Positions 42,536 to 51,536 of a stretch of DNA of 64,000 bases are shown here, piece after piece (the first letter of the stretch is position 1; the number at the start of each line of letters is the position of its first letter). The stretch is from Bacteroidetes bacterium GWF2_41_31. GTDB taxonomy: Bacteria > Bacteroidota > Bacteroidia > Bacteroidales > F082. Location of the stretch: the NCBI GenBank assembly GCA_001769215.1, contig MEOL01000014.1, forward strand, positions 62,001-126,000, in the 5' to 3' direction. The notes beneath the pieces were generated by a model. That model worked only from the letters and a program-made list of their open reading frames with translations, made no database searches and was not told the origin of the DNA. A program made the position numbers and the translations under genes.

Positions 42536-43132
42536 TGCAATGGGTTTGTTTTTAAAGTTGTGTTCATTCTCAACTTTTTTATGTGACTTTTAAATTCGTA
42601 TCATTTCCTTGTATTTCCCGGAAGTATGAAGTAATTAAAATTATAATAATCAAGTATATGGTGTATGGTGCAGTCTTCATTGATGCTTTTTCATTTTTTT
42701 TGGCAATAGCGGCAGTTTGTATAAAAACCTGAGGCGAAAAACGGGCGAAGGGTAAAATTAGAAATTATTTGAATACAACCAACATGCTAACGAAGGAGTT
42801 TCTTCCGTCGATGAAGCTATTCCTTTGATTCTTGACTTGATCCTAAATCTGTTAGTTTAAAGCAAATAGGAAGATCATCCCTAAAACAGAACAGGCCGGT
42901 AGAGGGCTCTACCGACCTGATTCAACCAAAACCAAATTTTCAATTACAATGATGTTGTTCGTTTTTAACACCGCCATCATGATTCCAATAGCCATGCCAT
43001 AACACGCATGTATTTGATATGGGTATATTTAATAGTAACATGATTACAGGAATTTATGATCCGGAATCCGTTTTAGAAGATAAATACTACTATTTCGTAG
43101 CTCGTTTACGGAAACGGAATGATCAGGTGTGA
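42536..43132. other. 597-bp intergenic region with one strong hairpin
   Basis: AT-rich and without a supported gene. CAGGCCGGTAGAG at 42892-42904 pairs with CTCTACCGACCTG at 42907-42919 (one G-U pair), a near-perfect stem that on the minus strand is followed by TTCTGTTTTAG and could terminate the rimO transcript about 215 bases after its stop. On the plus strand a short ORF of 17 codons follows at about 42950; I see no evidence that it is a gene. Confidence 0.45.
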
Positions 43133-44428
43133 TTAATTGAACACTTCTCCATAAAGATCAAAGAAATCAGCCCTTAGGATTTTCACCTGATAAAAATTAC
43201 CTATCGCCATTTCTTTGATGTTCGCATCGATCATCACTTCATTGTCCACCTCAGGAGAATCGAAAGCCGTTCGTCCAACATAGTAGTCGTTTTCTTTTCT
43301 GTCGATGATAACCCGGAACGTATGACCAACCTTTTCCTGATTGAGTGTCAGACTGATATTTTGTTGTAATTCCATCAAACGGGCCTTTCTGTCTTCTTTT
43401 ACATCTTCGGGTACATCGTCCACCAGCAGGTTGGCTGAAGTACCCTCTTCGGTTGAATAGGTAAAAACGCCCAGGCGATCGAACCGATAGCCTTCTACAA
43501 AATCCATCAGTTCCTGAAACTCTTCTTCAGTTTCACCCGGAAAACCCACGATCAGCGTAGTGCGCATGGCAATTCCCGGCACCTCATTCTTTATTTTGTT
43601 CAGTAAATCCACCGTTTTTTGGCCTCCCAAACCTCGTTTCATGGAACGTAAAATACGGCTGTTGATGTGTTGCAGTGGCATGTCAAGATAAGTGCATACC
43701 TTTGGATTATCGCGCATGGTTTTCAGCAATCCCACCGGAAAATTGGCCGGATAGGTGTAGTGCATGCGAATCCATTCAATGCCTTCCACTTTGGAAATTT
43801 CCTCCAGCAATTCGGGAAGTAACCGTTTGCCATAGATATCGAGTCCGTACCAGGTGAGGTCCTGTGCAATCAGCAACAGCTCTTTAACACCCTGAGCAGC
43901 CAGAAATTCAACTTCTTTTACAAGGTCCTCCATCTTGATGGATTGATGTTGCCCCCGGATGAGCGGGATGGCACAAAAGGCACAATTGCGGTTGCATCCT
44001 TCCGAAATTTTCAGATAGGCAAAATGTTTTGGGGTGGTCAGGAGCCGCTGTCCGTAAAGCTCGTGCCGATAATCAACATCCAGTGTTTTTAGGATGGCAC
44101 CTAGATCGGAAGTGCCAAAAAAACCATCTACTTCCGGCAACTCTTCGGTTAGGTCTTTCTTGTATCGCTGTGAAAGACATCCGGTTACGAAAACCTTTTT
44201 GGTCTTACCTGCTGCCTTCATTTCCAGTGCATTCAATATCGTGTCCACAGACTCTTCTTTGGCATCGTTGATAAAACCACAGGTGTTGATGATAATAATA
44301 TCAGTGGGATTAAGTCCGTCATGTTCAATGTGATACCTGCTTTCAAGCTGTTTCATCATCACTTCCGAGTCTACCAGATTTTTGGAACAGCCCAGGGTAA
44401 TAACATTTACTTTTTGTTTCGAGTTCAT
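43133..44428 (-). CDS. rimO: ribosomal protein uS12 methylthiotransferase RimO
   Basis: A 431-residue methylthiotransferase. The N-terminal UPF0004 domain has cluster cysteines in ITLGCSKNLVDSE, IINTCGFINDA and FVTGCLSQRY. The radical SAM domain has the CxxxCxxC motif in EGCNRNCAFCAIPLIRG, then LLIAQDLTWYG and TLIVGFPGETEEEF. A TRAM domain ends the protein. The wording YLKISEGCNRNCAFC and LGCSKNLVDSE marks RimO rather than MiaB. It methylthiolates an Asp of ribosomal protein S12. It follows ftsY by 38 bases, in the usual Bacteroidota order. Confidence 0.96.
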   Translation of the reverse strand: MNSKQKVNVITLGCSKNLVDSEVMMKQLESRYHIEHDGLNPTDIIIINTCGFINDAKEESVDTILNALEMKAAGKTKKVFVTGCLSQRYKKDLTEELPEVDGFFGTSDLGAILKTLDVDYRHELYGQRLLTTPKHFAYLKISEGCNRNCAFCAIPLIRGQHQSIKMEDLVKEVEFLAAQGVKELLLIAQDLTWYGLDIYGKRLLPELLEEISKVEGIEWIRMHYTYPANFPVGLLKTMRDNPKVCTYLDMPLQHINSRILRSMKRGLGGQKTVDLLNKIKNEVPGIAMRTTLIVGFPGETEEEFQELMDFVEGYRFDRLGVFTYSTEEGTSANLLVDDVPEDVKEDRKARLMELQQNISLTLNQEKVGHTFRVIIDRKENDYYVGRTAFDSPEVDNEVMIDANIKEMAIGNFYQVKILRADFFDLYGEVFN

Positions 44429-44466
44429 TGGTAGTAGATTTAGTATTGTTTGAGTAGGGCAGGTAG

Positions 44467-45420
44467 TTATCCAAAAAGGCTTTCAACAAAGGACTTTCTG
44501 TTGAAGATTTGCAGGTCTTGCATTTTTTCGCCTACACCAATATATTTTACAGGAATTTTAAAGGTATCCGAAATGCCAATCACCACGCCTCCTTTGGCGG
44601 TTCCGTCCAACTTAGTTAGTGCCAGTGCATTAACTTCGGTAGCAGCAATAAAATGCCTGGCTTGTTCTATGGCGTTTTGCCCCGTGGAGGCATCCAGCAC
44701 CAGCAGAATTTCGTGTGGTGCATCCGGGATGAGTTTTTGCATCACACGTTTAATCTTGGTCAGCTCATTCATCAGGTTGACCTTATTGTGCAGACGTCCT
44801 GCCGTATCGATAATCACCACATCTTTTTGCTGTGCGATGGCCGACTTAAGGGTGTCGAAGGCTACTGAAGCCGGATCGGCATCCATTCCCTGGCTGACGA
44901 TGGGGACCCCAACACGATCGGCCCAAATGGTGAGCTGATCGACAGCAGCGGCACGGAATGTATCACTGGCTCCCAGTATTACAGATTTTCCGGCCCGTTT
45001 AAAGTTGTAGGCCAGTTTGCCGATGGTGGTGGTTTTCCCAACTCCATTCACCCCAACCACCATAATGACATAGGGTTTTTTATTGGCCGGAAGTTCGAAA
45101 TCTTCTCCGTCACTGGTGTTGTTTTCGAGTAGTAGGGCCTCTATTTCTTCACGTAACAAGGCATTTAACTCAGCGGTTCCAAGATATTTGTCTCTTTCAA
45201 CCCTTTCTTCAATCCTCTTAATAATTTTCAGGGTGGTTTGCACCCCCACATCCGACATCACCAGCGCTTCCTCCAGATTATCAAGCACATCTTCGTCTAC
45301 TTTCGACTTGCCGGCTATGACCTTGGACAGCTTACTGAAAACGTTTTGTTTGGTTTTCTCGAGTCCTTTTTCCAGGTCCTCTTTTTGCTGTTTTTTTGAA
45401 AAAATTGAAAATAAGCCCAT
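44467..45420 (-). CDS. ftsY: signal recognition particle receptor FtsY
   Basis: A 317-residue SRP receptor from ATG 45420 (MGLFSIFSKKQQKEDL); the in-frame start at 45480 would add a sequence unlike the family and run into the terminator before it. The N domain is about 20-95 and the G domain about 105-317 with GVNGVGKTTTIGKLAY (P loop), DTFRAAAVDQL, VIIDTAGRLHNK and TKLDGTAKGG. It guides ribosome-SRP complexes to the translocon. The acidic A domain is very short, as in other Bacteroidota. Confidence 0.96.
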   Translation of the reverse strand: MGLFSIFSKKQQKEDLEKGLEKTKQNVFSKLSKVIAGKSKVDEDVLDNLEEALVMSDVGVQTTLKIIKRIEERVERDKYLGTAELNALLREEIEALLLENNTSDGEDFELPANKKPYVIMVVGVNGVGKTTTIGKLAYNFKRAGKSVILGASDTFRAAAVDQLTIWADRVGVPIVSQGMDADPASVAFDTLKSAIAQQKDVVIIDTAGRLHNKVNLMNELTKIKRVMQKLIPDAPHEILLVLDASTGQNAIEQARHFIAATEVNALALTKLDGTAKGGVVIGISDTFKIPVKYIGVGEKMQDLQIFNRKSFVESLFG

Positions 45421-45484
45421 GTTGAAATATGATTGACAGGTGTGGTGAAAAAGCCGCGGCAAAAGTAATGATAAAAGCACAAAC

Positions 45485-45520
45485 TAAAAAAGCTCTTTCC
45501 CTGGTTGAGGGAAAAAGCTT
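45485..45520 (-). terminator. rho-independent terminator between the DUF4295 gene and ftsY
   Basis: On the minus strand AAGCTTTTTCCCT pairs with AGGGAAAGAGCTT around a 5-base loop and is followed by a T run (TTTTTAG). It lies 24 bases after the DUF4295 stop and 65 bases before the ftsY start, so ftsY must use read-through or its own promoter. Confidence 0.75.
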
Positions 45521-45544
45521 CCTGATAGTTTAATCAGATTTTCG

Positions 45545-45700
45545 TTATGATTTGCTGGCGAAGTACTCTTGTACCTTGTCAGATGGGATAATATCTTCCT
45601 TAAATGAGTAAGCACCACTTCGGGCAGCTCTGGTCACTTTTATCACTTTAGCAAAATCTTTTGCTGATGATTGTAGGGTTGCAACAACTTTCTTAGCCAT
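45545..45700 (-). CDS. DUF4295 family small protein
   Basis: A 51-residue basic protein beginning MAKKVVATLQSSAKDFAKVI and ending VQEYFASKS, which matches the small DUF4295 family found next to rpmG in Bacteroidota. The tight link to ribosomal protein bL33 (start 8 bases after its stop) and its basic N-terminus suggest a ribosome-associated role (inference). Confidence 0.85.
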   Translation of the reverse strand: MAKKVVATLQSSAKDFAKVIKVTRAARSGAYSFKEDIIPSDKVQEYFASKS

Positions 45701-45708
45701 GATCTAAT

Positions 45709-45897
45709 TTATTTAATTTCTCTGTGAACAGTCATTTTTTTAAGGATCGGGTTGAATTTTTTCAACTCGAGTCTTTCAGGAGTGTTTTTCTTGTTCTTGG
45801 TAGTAATATACCGCGATGTTCCGGGCATACCGCTGTTTTTATGCTCGGTACACTCCATGATTACCTGAATTCTTGCGTCTTTGCTCTTTTTAGCCAT
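45709..45897 (-). CDS. rpmG: 50S ribosomal protein bL33
   Basis: A 62-residue bL33: [38 protein letters not shown] and the conserved C-terminal [15 protein letters not shown]. Only one Cys is present, so it is the zinc-free C-minus type. In many Bacteroidota rpmB (bL28) stands just upstream; here the 170 bases before rpmG hold only a promoter, so rpmB must be elsewhere. Confidence 0.97.
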   Translation of the reverse strand: MAKKSKDARIQVIMECTEHKNSGMPGTSRYITTKNKKNTPERLELKKFNPILKKMTVHREIK

Positions 45898-45924
45898 GTC
45901 AAACTCACTTTAAAATTTGGTCGG

Positions 45925-45955
45925 CAAAAATAGAAAATATTTGCCTTAATAACAA
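45925..45955 (-). promoter_or_regulatory. promoter of rpmG-DUF4295
   Basis: On the minus strand TTG (45953-45955) is followed after 20 bases by TATTTTTG (45925-45932), the consensus Bacteroidota spacing, ending 27 bases before the rpmG ATG. Confidence 0.7.
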
Positions 45956-46070
45956 CCAATTTGGTAAAAATTCTATGATTAAATTCGTTTTATCAAAATT
46001 CATCCCTCCATATTTGTTGAAGAATCTGATGTTTAACATTTTACGTCATAGATGATTTTTGATTCATTGC

Positions 46071-46700
46071 TTATCCCAGGATTGCTTTAATATAGGGAGA
46101 AATGCCTGCAAAGAAAAACTCCACAGCGATTACCATCACGATCAACCCCATGAGTTTCATCATGATTTTATTTCCGATATCCCCCAAAAATTTGGTGATG
46201 CCAACGGCTCCAAAAAGGGTGATCATCAACACAATGGATACCAATACGATGGATAGAATCACCAAGCCTTTGTTAACCATGGTTTGACTTTCACCCATCA
46301 GCACAATGGCGTTGGTGATGGCTCCGGGTCCGGCAATCATGGGTATGCCCAAGGGAGTAATGGCAATATCGTTCACGTACTTTTCAGCATCTTTGGCGCT
46401 TAACTTCATTGGGCTTAAACGTGCGTTCAGCATGTCGTATCCCATGACAAAAAACAAGACCCCTCCAACCACTTTAAGTCCGGCTACTGAAATGCCAAAA
46501 AAATCAAAAAGGTATTTTCCTGCAAAAGCAAACAATATGAGCACCAGCGTGGCCGTGATAATTGCTTTTATTGCCGTTTTACGACGCTCTTTCTTCGAGA
46601 GTTGTGAGGTCATGGTCAGAAACACGGGCATGATACCCATGGGGTTCATCAACGTGAGGAAAGAGGTGAAATAGAGTAATATGATCGTAAAGTGGCTCAT
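46071..46700 (-). CDS. MarC family integral membrane protein
   Basis: A 209-residue protein with six predicted membrane helices and MarC/UPF0056 motifs: LMNPMGIMPVFLTMT in helix 1, GYDMLNAR, PLGIPMIAGPGAITNAIVLM and a terminal GISPYIKAILG. The family's function is not established (early links to multidrug resistance in E. coli were withdrawn). It lies 36 bases after the ftcD stop-proximal end's start region, on the same strand as ftcD, and may be transcribed with it. Confidence 0.9.
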   Translation of the reverse strand: MSHFTIILLYFTSFLTLMNPMGIMPVFLTMTSQLSKKERRKTAIKAIITATLVLILFAFAGKYLFDFFGISVAGLKVVGGVLFFVMGYDMLNARLSPMKLSAKDAEKYVNDIAITPLGIPMIAGPGAITNAIVLMGESQTMVNKGLVILSIVLVSIVLMITLFGAVGITKFLGDIGNKIMMKLMGLIVMVIAVEFFFAGISPYIKAILG

Positions 46701-46736
46701 TGGTATTGTTTAGTTTTTTGAATGGCAAAACGTGGA

Positions 46737-48434
46737 TTAAAGGCTGGCAATCTTTTTATCCACCGTCTGAATAATGTTATCACGCATCTCTTTCGCTTTT
46801 CGCGCGATTTCAGCAGCCTTTGCTAAGAGTTCATCCGAAAAAACCTTGTCTTCAATTCCTGAGGCATTGATTTTTACATTGAGCCAGGCACCTTCTACAG
46901 CAGTAAGGGCGCATAAGGCCCCAACACCGGCGTCAGAAACCGAATTGGGATTGCCTGTTTCAGCCATGGCTTTCACTACTTCAAAGGAGTTAAAGGCGGT
47001 TTGCATGACTTTAAAGGGGATTTCCATGGCGTATTTGGAGGCGTTTTCGATGGTCTCTTTGCGGATTTGCTTTTCCTGATCGGTTTTTTTTGGCAATCCA
47101 AAGGCCTCCATGATTTTGTTGAAGGCATTGGTATCTTCATCCACCAGACGCAGCAATTCATATTTATAATGTTGCCCTTTTACGGCCCAATCCGAAAACT
47201 CTTCCCAGCGGTCGTCCCATCCACGTTTGTGGGCGCTCAGGTTGGCAACCATAGTTCCCAGTGAAGCTCCCAAAACACCTGCGTAGGCAGCGATGGATCC
47301 TCCACCCGGTGCTGGCGATTCTGAGGCGGTTTCGTTTGCGAAAGCAGTAAGGGTCATATCCACCAGCTTTTTGGTGTGGTCTTCGAGCAAAAATTCAATG
47401 ATGCGTTCTCTTGGGTTAAAAGGCTTTAAATCATCCAGTCCCATGGATTTGATGGCAATTTTAATCAGTTCCTCATTGTCGACACCTACCGAACGCTGTT
47501 GTTTCAACAGGAAGTATTTTCCCGCGTCCAGCATGGCCTGCAGGGGAATGAGCCCGACCAATTCTGAACCGGTAACACGGATACCACGTTCGCCGGCTTT
47601 TTTGCATACTTCATCAAAGGCAATGTGCACAGGCGTGATGCTGATGTTGGTAAGGTTCATGCTGATTTGGGCCACTCCGTATTCTTCGATAAACCAACCG
47701 ATGGCCTTAACCGATTTCAGGCTTCCTGGTATCATCACAGGGTTTCCTTTTTCGTCTTTCACTATCTTGCCTGTAATGGGATTTCCTTCTCTCATGGTTC
47801 TGCCGCGTTCGCGCACATCAAACGCGATGGAGTTGGCCCGGCGGGTGGAGGTGGTGTTGAGGTTAACATTAAAAGCCACCAGAAAATCGCGGGCACTCAC
47901 GGCGGTGGCACCGGTTACGGCTACATGGCTGTTAAATTCAGCAGGGCCAAAATCTGGTTTCCAATTTGGATTTTTTAGTTTCTCGGGCAAACCTTCATAT
48001 TCACCAGAACGGCAACTGGCCAGGTTCCTGCGAACAGGTTGAAAAGCAGCGTTTTCGTAACAATATACCGGGATGTTTAATTCCTCTCCGATGCGTTGCG
48101 CCAGTTTGCGGGCATAGACTACCGTTTCTTCCATGGTGATATTGGAGATGGGAACCAAGGGGCAGACATCGGTGGCGCCGAAACGGGGATGTTCGCCCTT
48201 GTGGTGACGCATATCGATCACTTCAGCGGCTTTTTTAACGGCCCTTACAGCGGCTTCTATCACTTCATCCGGTGTGCCCACAAAGGTGACCACGGTACGG
48301 TTGGTGGCCGCACCCGGATCCACATCAAGCAAGGTAACACCTTCTGATTTTTCAATTACATCTGTTATCTGTTTGATCACCGCCATATCGCGGCCTTCGC
48401 TGAAATTTGGCACACATTCAATTAGCTGTTTCAT
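46737..48434 (-). CDS. ftcD: bifunctional glutamate formimidoyltransferase / formimidotetrahydrofolate cyclodeaminase
   Basis: A 565-residue fusion like mammalian FTCD. Residues 1 to about 325 are the formiminotransferase (ECVPNFSEGRD, catalytic-type His in RHHKGEHPRFGATDVCPL, SVKAIGWFIEEYGVAQISMN). Residues about 350-560 are the cyclodeaminase (ASESPAPGGGSIAAYAGVLG, SDAGVGALCALTAVEGAWLN). It transfers the formimino group of formiminoglutamate to tetrahydrofolate and deaminates it, the last step of histidine breakdown. No other hut genes are in the window. Confidence 0.95.
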   Translation of the reverse strand: MKQLIECVPNFSEGRDMAVIKQITDVIEKSEGVTLLDVDPGAATNRTVVTFVGTPDEVIEAAVRAVKKAAEVIDMRHHKGEHPRFGATDVCPLVPISNITMEETVVYARKLAQRIGEELNIPVYCYENAAFQPVRRNLASCRSGEYEGLPEKLKNPNWKPDFGPAEFNSHVAVTGATAVSARDFLVAFNVNLNTTSTRRANSIAFDVRERGRTMREGNPITGKIVKDEKGNPVMIPGSLKSVKAIGWFIEEYGVAQISMNLTNISITPVHIAFDEVCKKAGERGIRVTGSELVGLIPLQAMLDAGKYFLLKQQRSVGVDNEELIKIAIKSMGLDDLKPFNPRERIIEFLLEDHTKKLVDMTLTAFANETASESPAPGGGSIAAYAGVLGASLGTMVANLSAHKRGWDDRWEEFSDWAVKGQHYKYELLRLVDEDTNAFNKIMEAFGLPKKTDQEKQIRKETIENASKYAMEIPFKVMQTAFNSFEVVKAMAETGNPNSVSDAGVGALCALTAVEGAWLNVKINASGIEDKVFSDELLAKAAEIARKAKEMRDNIIQTVDKKIASL

Positions 48435-48462
48435 ACCCTGAGGTTTATTTTATTTGAGGCTG

Positions 48463-48470
48463 CAAAATTA
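48463..48470 (-). promoter_or_regulatory. -7 promoter element of ftcD
   Basis: On the minus strand this reads TAATTTTG, a perfect TAnnTTTG word 28 bases before the ftcD ATG. Confidence 0.5.
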
Positions 48471-48548
48471 GAAAAAAGCCGCACAATGCCCTGTTTTTAT
48501 TTGGATGAAACGGTAAAAAATTGTTGAAGGAATACCCTTTTTTTGTGG

Positions 48549-48556
48549 TACTTTTG
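48549..48556 (+). promoter_or_regulatory. -7 promoter element of the GH13 lipoprotein gene
   Basis: TACTTTTG is a perfect TAnnTTTG word 23 bases before the ATG at 48580, with a TTG at 48524-48526 (22-base spacing). It diverges from the ftcD promoter. Confidence 0.55.
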
Positions 48557-48579
48557 CCTTACATTTTTTATAAAACCCC

Positions 48580-49935
48580 ATGAAAACAGTTTCGTGTATT
48601 GCTTTCACCCTCCTTTTTACGATCCTCCTTTCTTGTACTAAAAAGGACAACCCGCCAAAAGTTGACCCCGACCCCCTTCCACCGGTATCATTTACAATCC
48701 CGCAAACACGGGATATCGTAATGTATGAAATCAACCTGAGGGCTTATAGCAATTCGGGTGATATTCATGGTGTAACCATGGGATTGGACAAGATAAAAGC
48801 CTTAGGTGTGAACGTGATTTGGCTGATGCCTATTTATCCCATCGGTGAACTTCATTCGGTTAATTCGCCATATTCGGTAAAAAATTACACAGAGGTGAAC
48901 CCTGAATTTGGATCATTAAGCGATTTACAAACTCTGGTGAGTGAGGCGCATAGCAAAGGAATGGCCGTGATACTCGATTGGGTGGCCAACCACACTGCAT
49001 GGGACAATTCATGGATAGATAATCCGGATTGGTATACCAGGGATGCGAATGGGAACATCGTGATACCACCCGGAACCAACTGGCAGGATGTAGCCGACCT
49101 GAATTATGACAACCAGGAAATGCGGTTGAAAATGATTGAGGCCATGAAATTCTGGATTGATACGGCCGATATCGATGGCTTTCGGTGTGATGCCGCCGAC
49201 ATGGTTCCCTACGATTTCTGGCAACAAGCCAATGAGGCATTGATCGGTTTTACAACCAAAGACTTGATTATGTTGGCCGAAGGAAACCGAAATGACCATT
49301 TTAGCGCAGGCTTCGATCTGAATTTTTCGTGGGATTTTTATAACCAGATAAAGAAGGTTTTTAATGGGACCTCCACTGTGAGTTCACTCTTTTCAACAAA
49401 CAACTCTGAATACAACAACATACCTGCCCGGAAACACAAACTCAGGTTTACTACCAACCACGACGAATCGGCCTGGGATGCCACGCCCATGGTGTTGTTT
49501 AATGGTAAAAGCGGGGCTTTGGCGGCCTCTGCAATCACCATTTTTCTTGGTGGCGTACCCTTAATTTACGATGGACAGGAAGTAGGGGTGGTAGAGAACA
49601 TTCCGTTTTTTAGCAATTCGCCTATTAATTGGTCGTTAAATCCGGATATGAAGGACGATTATGCAAAGATGCTTCATTTTTATGCCTCTTCCAAGGTGGT
49701 GAAAGAGGGTGTTTTAAGCACCTACAATCATGCATCCGTGGCAGCGTTCTCATTTAAGCTGGAAACTGAAGTGGTGGTGATATTGGTAAACACTAAAAAT
49801 GCGGTGGTCAGCTATACAATTCCCAGCGACCTGGTCAATACCAACTGGACAGAGGCTCTTTCGGATGCTTCAATAACACTTGCCGGTGAACTCGACCTAA
49901 CACCTTATGAGTTTTTATTATTGAAGAGCAATTAG
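48580..49935 (+). CDS. GH13 family alpha-amylase lipoprotein
   Basis: A 451-residue exported enzyme with lipobox TLLFTILLSC and a Pro-rich linker. The GH13 barrel regions are visible: VIWLMPIYPIGE, VILDWVANHT, nucleophile D204 in DGFRCDAADM, acid E234 in MLAEGNRND, and D295 in TTNHDESAWD, followed by a C-terminal beta domain (about 385-451). It acts on alpha-glucans outside the cytoplasm and is not linked to SusCD genes here. This makes it separate from the intracellular glycogen operon at 5-14.5 kb. Confidence 0.92.
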   Translation: MKTVSCIAFTLLFTILLSCTKKDNPPKVDPDPLPPVSFTIPQTRDIVMYEINLRAYSNSGDIHGVTMGLDKIKALGVNVIWLMPIYPIGELHSVNSPYSVKNYTEVNPEFGSLSDLQTLVSEAHSKGMAVILDWVANHTAWDNSWIDNPDWYTRDANGNIVIPPGTNWQDVADLNYDNQEMRLKMIEAMKFWIDTADIDGFRCDAADMVPYDFWQQANEALIGFTTKDLIMLAEGNRNDHFSAGFDLNFSWDFYNQIKKVFNGTSTVSSLFSTNNSEYNNIPARKHKLRFTTNHDESAWDATPMVLFNGKSGALAASAITIFLGGVPLIYDGQEVGVVENIPFFSNSPINWSLNPDMKDDYAKMLHFYASSKVVKEGVLSTYNHASVAAFSFKLETEVVVILVNTKNAVVSYTIPSDLVNTNWTEALSDASITLAGELDLTPYEFLLLKSN

Positions 49936-50041
49936 TTTTTTTGGCACAAATTGAAACAGAAGGTTGAGGGTGTGAAAAGTTGCTGATCATAAACGAATTC
50001 CTTTTCCTTGTTTTGGGATTAGGTGGGCCGATATATAAAGA

Positions 50042-50186
50042 TTGAGTCCACTCCGAAAAGTATATGCTCATTGATTTTCAACTCATTTACCCCTTACCCC
50101 TAAAGGGGATTCGTTGAAAATCAACAAACAACTTAATGTCCTCTTTAGGGGTTATTGGAGTTCTTGACTTTTCGGAGTGGACTCAA
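50042..50186. mobile_element. 145-bp MITE-like element, copy 2 (inverted relative to copy 1)
   Basis: Perfect 20-base terminal inverted repeats, TTGAGTCCACTCCGAAAAGT at 50042-50061 and its exact complement at 50167-50186. The reverse complement of the interior matches copy 1 at 31251-31396 (GTTGATTTTCAACGAAT, then CCCCTTTAGGGG and GGGGTAAATGAGTTGAAAAT). No reading frame. The rest of 49936-50330 is AT-rich with the promoter of the KAS III gene. Confidence 0.82.
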
Positions 50187-50290
50187 GAATTAATATACCA
50201 CTACTCAATTTCATTCATTGTCAATAAACAGCAATATGAGTTATTTCTTTTGAGAAAGGATGAGATACCATGCATATTATAGAAAATATT

Positions 50291-50298
50291 TATTTTTG
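50291..50298 (+). promoter_or_regulatory. -7 promoter element of the KAS III gene
   Basis: TATTTTTG is a perfect TAnnTTTG word 32 bases before the ATG at 50331; no good -33 word is visible. Confidence 0.5.
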
Positions 50299-50330
50299 CA
50301 TTTATTTTTTTCACAACTGAAACATAGAAA

Positions 50331-51410
50331 ATGAAGACCTTCAATATAAAGATTACCGGAACCGGGAGCTATGAACCAAAGAATATTGTTACAAATGAGG
50401 ATTTTGCAAAAAACAAATTTTTTGAATTTGGAGGAAAGCCTTTTGATATTCCACACGAAGAGATTGCTGAAAAGTTCAGGGCCATCACGGGCATCAGAGA
50501 ACGCCGGTATGTCGACGACGACATGGTGGCCTCTGACATTGGTACCATATCAGCTAAACTAGCCATCGAAGATGCCGGTGTTGATCCCGAAACCCTTGAC
50601 CAAATTATTGTCGCCCATAATTTTGGGGATGTACCCAAGGGGACCATTCAAACGGATGTATTGCCCAGCCTGGCCTCGAGGATTAAAAATTCACTTGGAA
50701 TTGAAAACACTTCCTGCGTAGCCTATGATATACTTTTTGGTTGCCCCGGATGGGTGCAGGGCATTATACAGGCCTATGCTTTTATCCAGGCCGGCATGGC
50801 AAAAAAATGCCTCGTGATTGCAGCTGAAACCTTATCACGGGTGATTGATATGCACGACCGTGATTCCATGATCTATGCGGATGGTTCAGGAGCTTGCATT
50901 GTAGAAGCAGTTGAAGGCGATGAGAAGGAAGGGATCATCGGTATGGAATACGGCTCTTATACCAGGGATGAAGCTTTTTTTCTGTTCTTGGGAAAAAGTA
51001 ACATCGATGAATCCGATCCCAAAGTTCGGTATATGAAAATGCACGGTCGTAAGATCTATGAATTTTCGTTGAATCAGGTGCCAAAAGCCATGAAAGCATG
51101 CATGGATAAATCAGGAACAGATATCCATGAAGTGAAAAAGATTTTTATTCACCAGGCAAATGAGAAGATGGATTTTGAGATTATTAAAAGACTCTACCGA
51201 TTATACAATATACGCGAGGTTCCTGCCGACATCATGCCGATGAGCATCCATCTGTTGGGAAACAGCTCGGTGGCCACAATTCCTACCCTGTTCGATCGTG
51301 TTCGTAAGGGAAATTGTGATCCGGTTCATCAATTAAACAAAGGCGATTTAATCCTGCTGGCTTCCGTAGGTGCCGGTATGAATGTGAATGCCATCGCCTA
51401 TCGTTACTAA
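50331..51410 (+). CDS. 3-oxoacyl-ACP synthase III family protein (KAS III, FabH-like)
   Basis: A 359-residue thiolase-fold enzyme, longer than E. coli FabH (317). The catalytic triad is visible: C129 in NTSCVAYDILFGCPGW, His in IFIHQANEKMD and Asn in LLGNSSVATIPTL. The start ITGTGSYEPKNIVTNEDF and FRAITGIRERRYV are typical. It condenses an acyl-CoA with malonyl-ACP. As it stands apart from other fab genes, it may serve a side pathway instead of bulk fatty-acid initiation. Confidence 0.9.
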   Translation: MKTFNIKITGTGSYEPKNIVTNEDFAKNKFFEFGGKPFDIPHEEIAEKFRAITGIRERRYVDDDMVASDIGTISAKLAIEDAGVDPETLDQIIVAHNFGDVPKGTIQTDVLPSLASRIKNSLGIENTSCVAYDILFGCPGWVQGIIQAYAFIQAGMAKKCLVIAAETLSRVIDMHDRDSMIYADGSGACIVEAVEGDEKEGIIGMEYGSYTRDEAFFLFLGKSNIDESDPKVRYMKMHGRKIYEFSLNQVPKAMKACMDKSGTDIHEVKKIFIHQANEKMDFEIIKRLYRLYNIREVPADIMPMSIHLLGNSSVATIPTLFDRVRKGNCDPVHQLNKGDLILLASVGAGMNVNAIAYRY

Positions 51411-51456
51411 TTGGTTGCCGATCCTATTTTCTTCTGTGATCATTAGCTGAAATCAC

Positions 51457-51464
51457 TACATTTG
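51457..51464 (+). promoter_or_regulatory. -7 promoter element of the glycerophosphodiesterase gene
   Basis: TACATTTG is a perfect TAnnTTTG word 72 bases before the ATG at 51537. Confidence 0.45.
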
Positions 51465-51536
51465 GGGTGCACTTTAGGTGACCTTATTGTTCCGGTTTTC
51501 GGGTAAGCGGTAACCTGAATTGGTGCATGAAAATAC

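Noticed and set aside
42950-43005. Short plus-strand ORF after the hairpin upstream of rimO's end
   Set aside because: 17 codons, no family, no promoter.
47293-48042. Long antisense frame (about 250 codons) opposite ftcD
   Set aside because: Shadow of ftcD; composition typical of an antisense reading.
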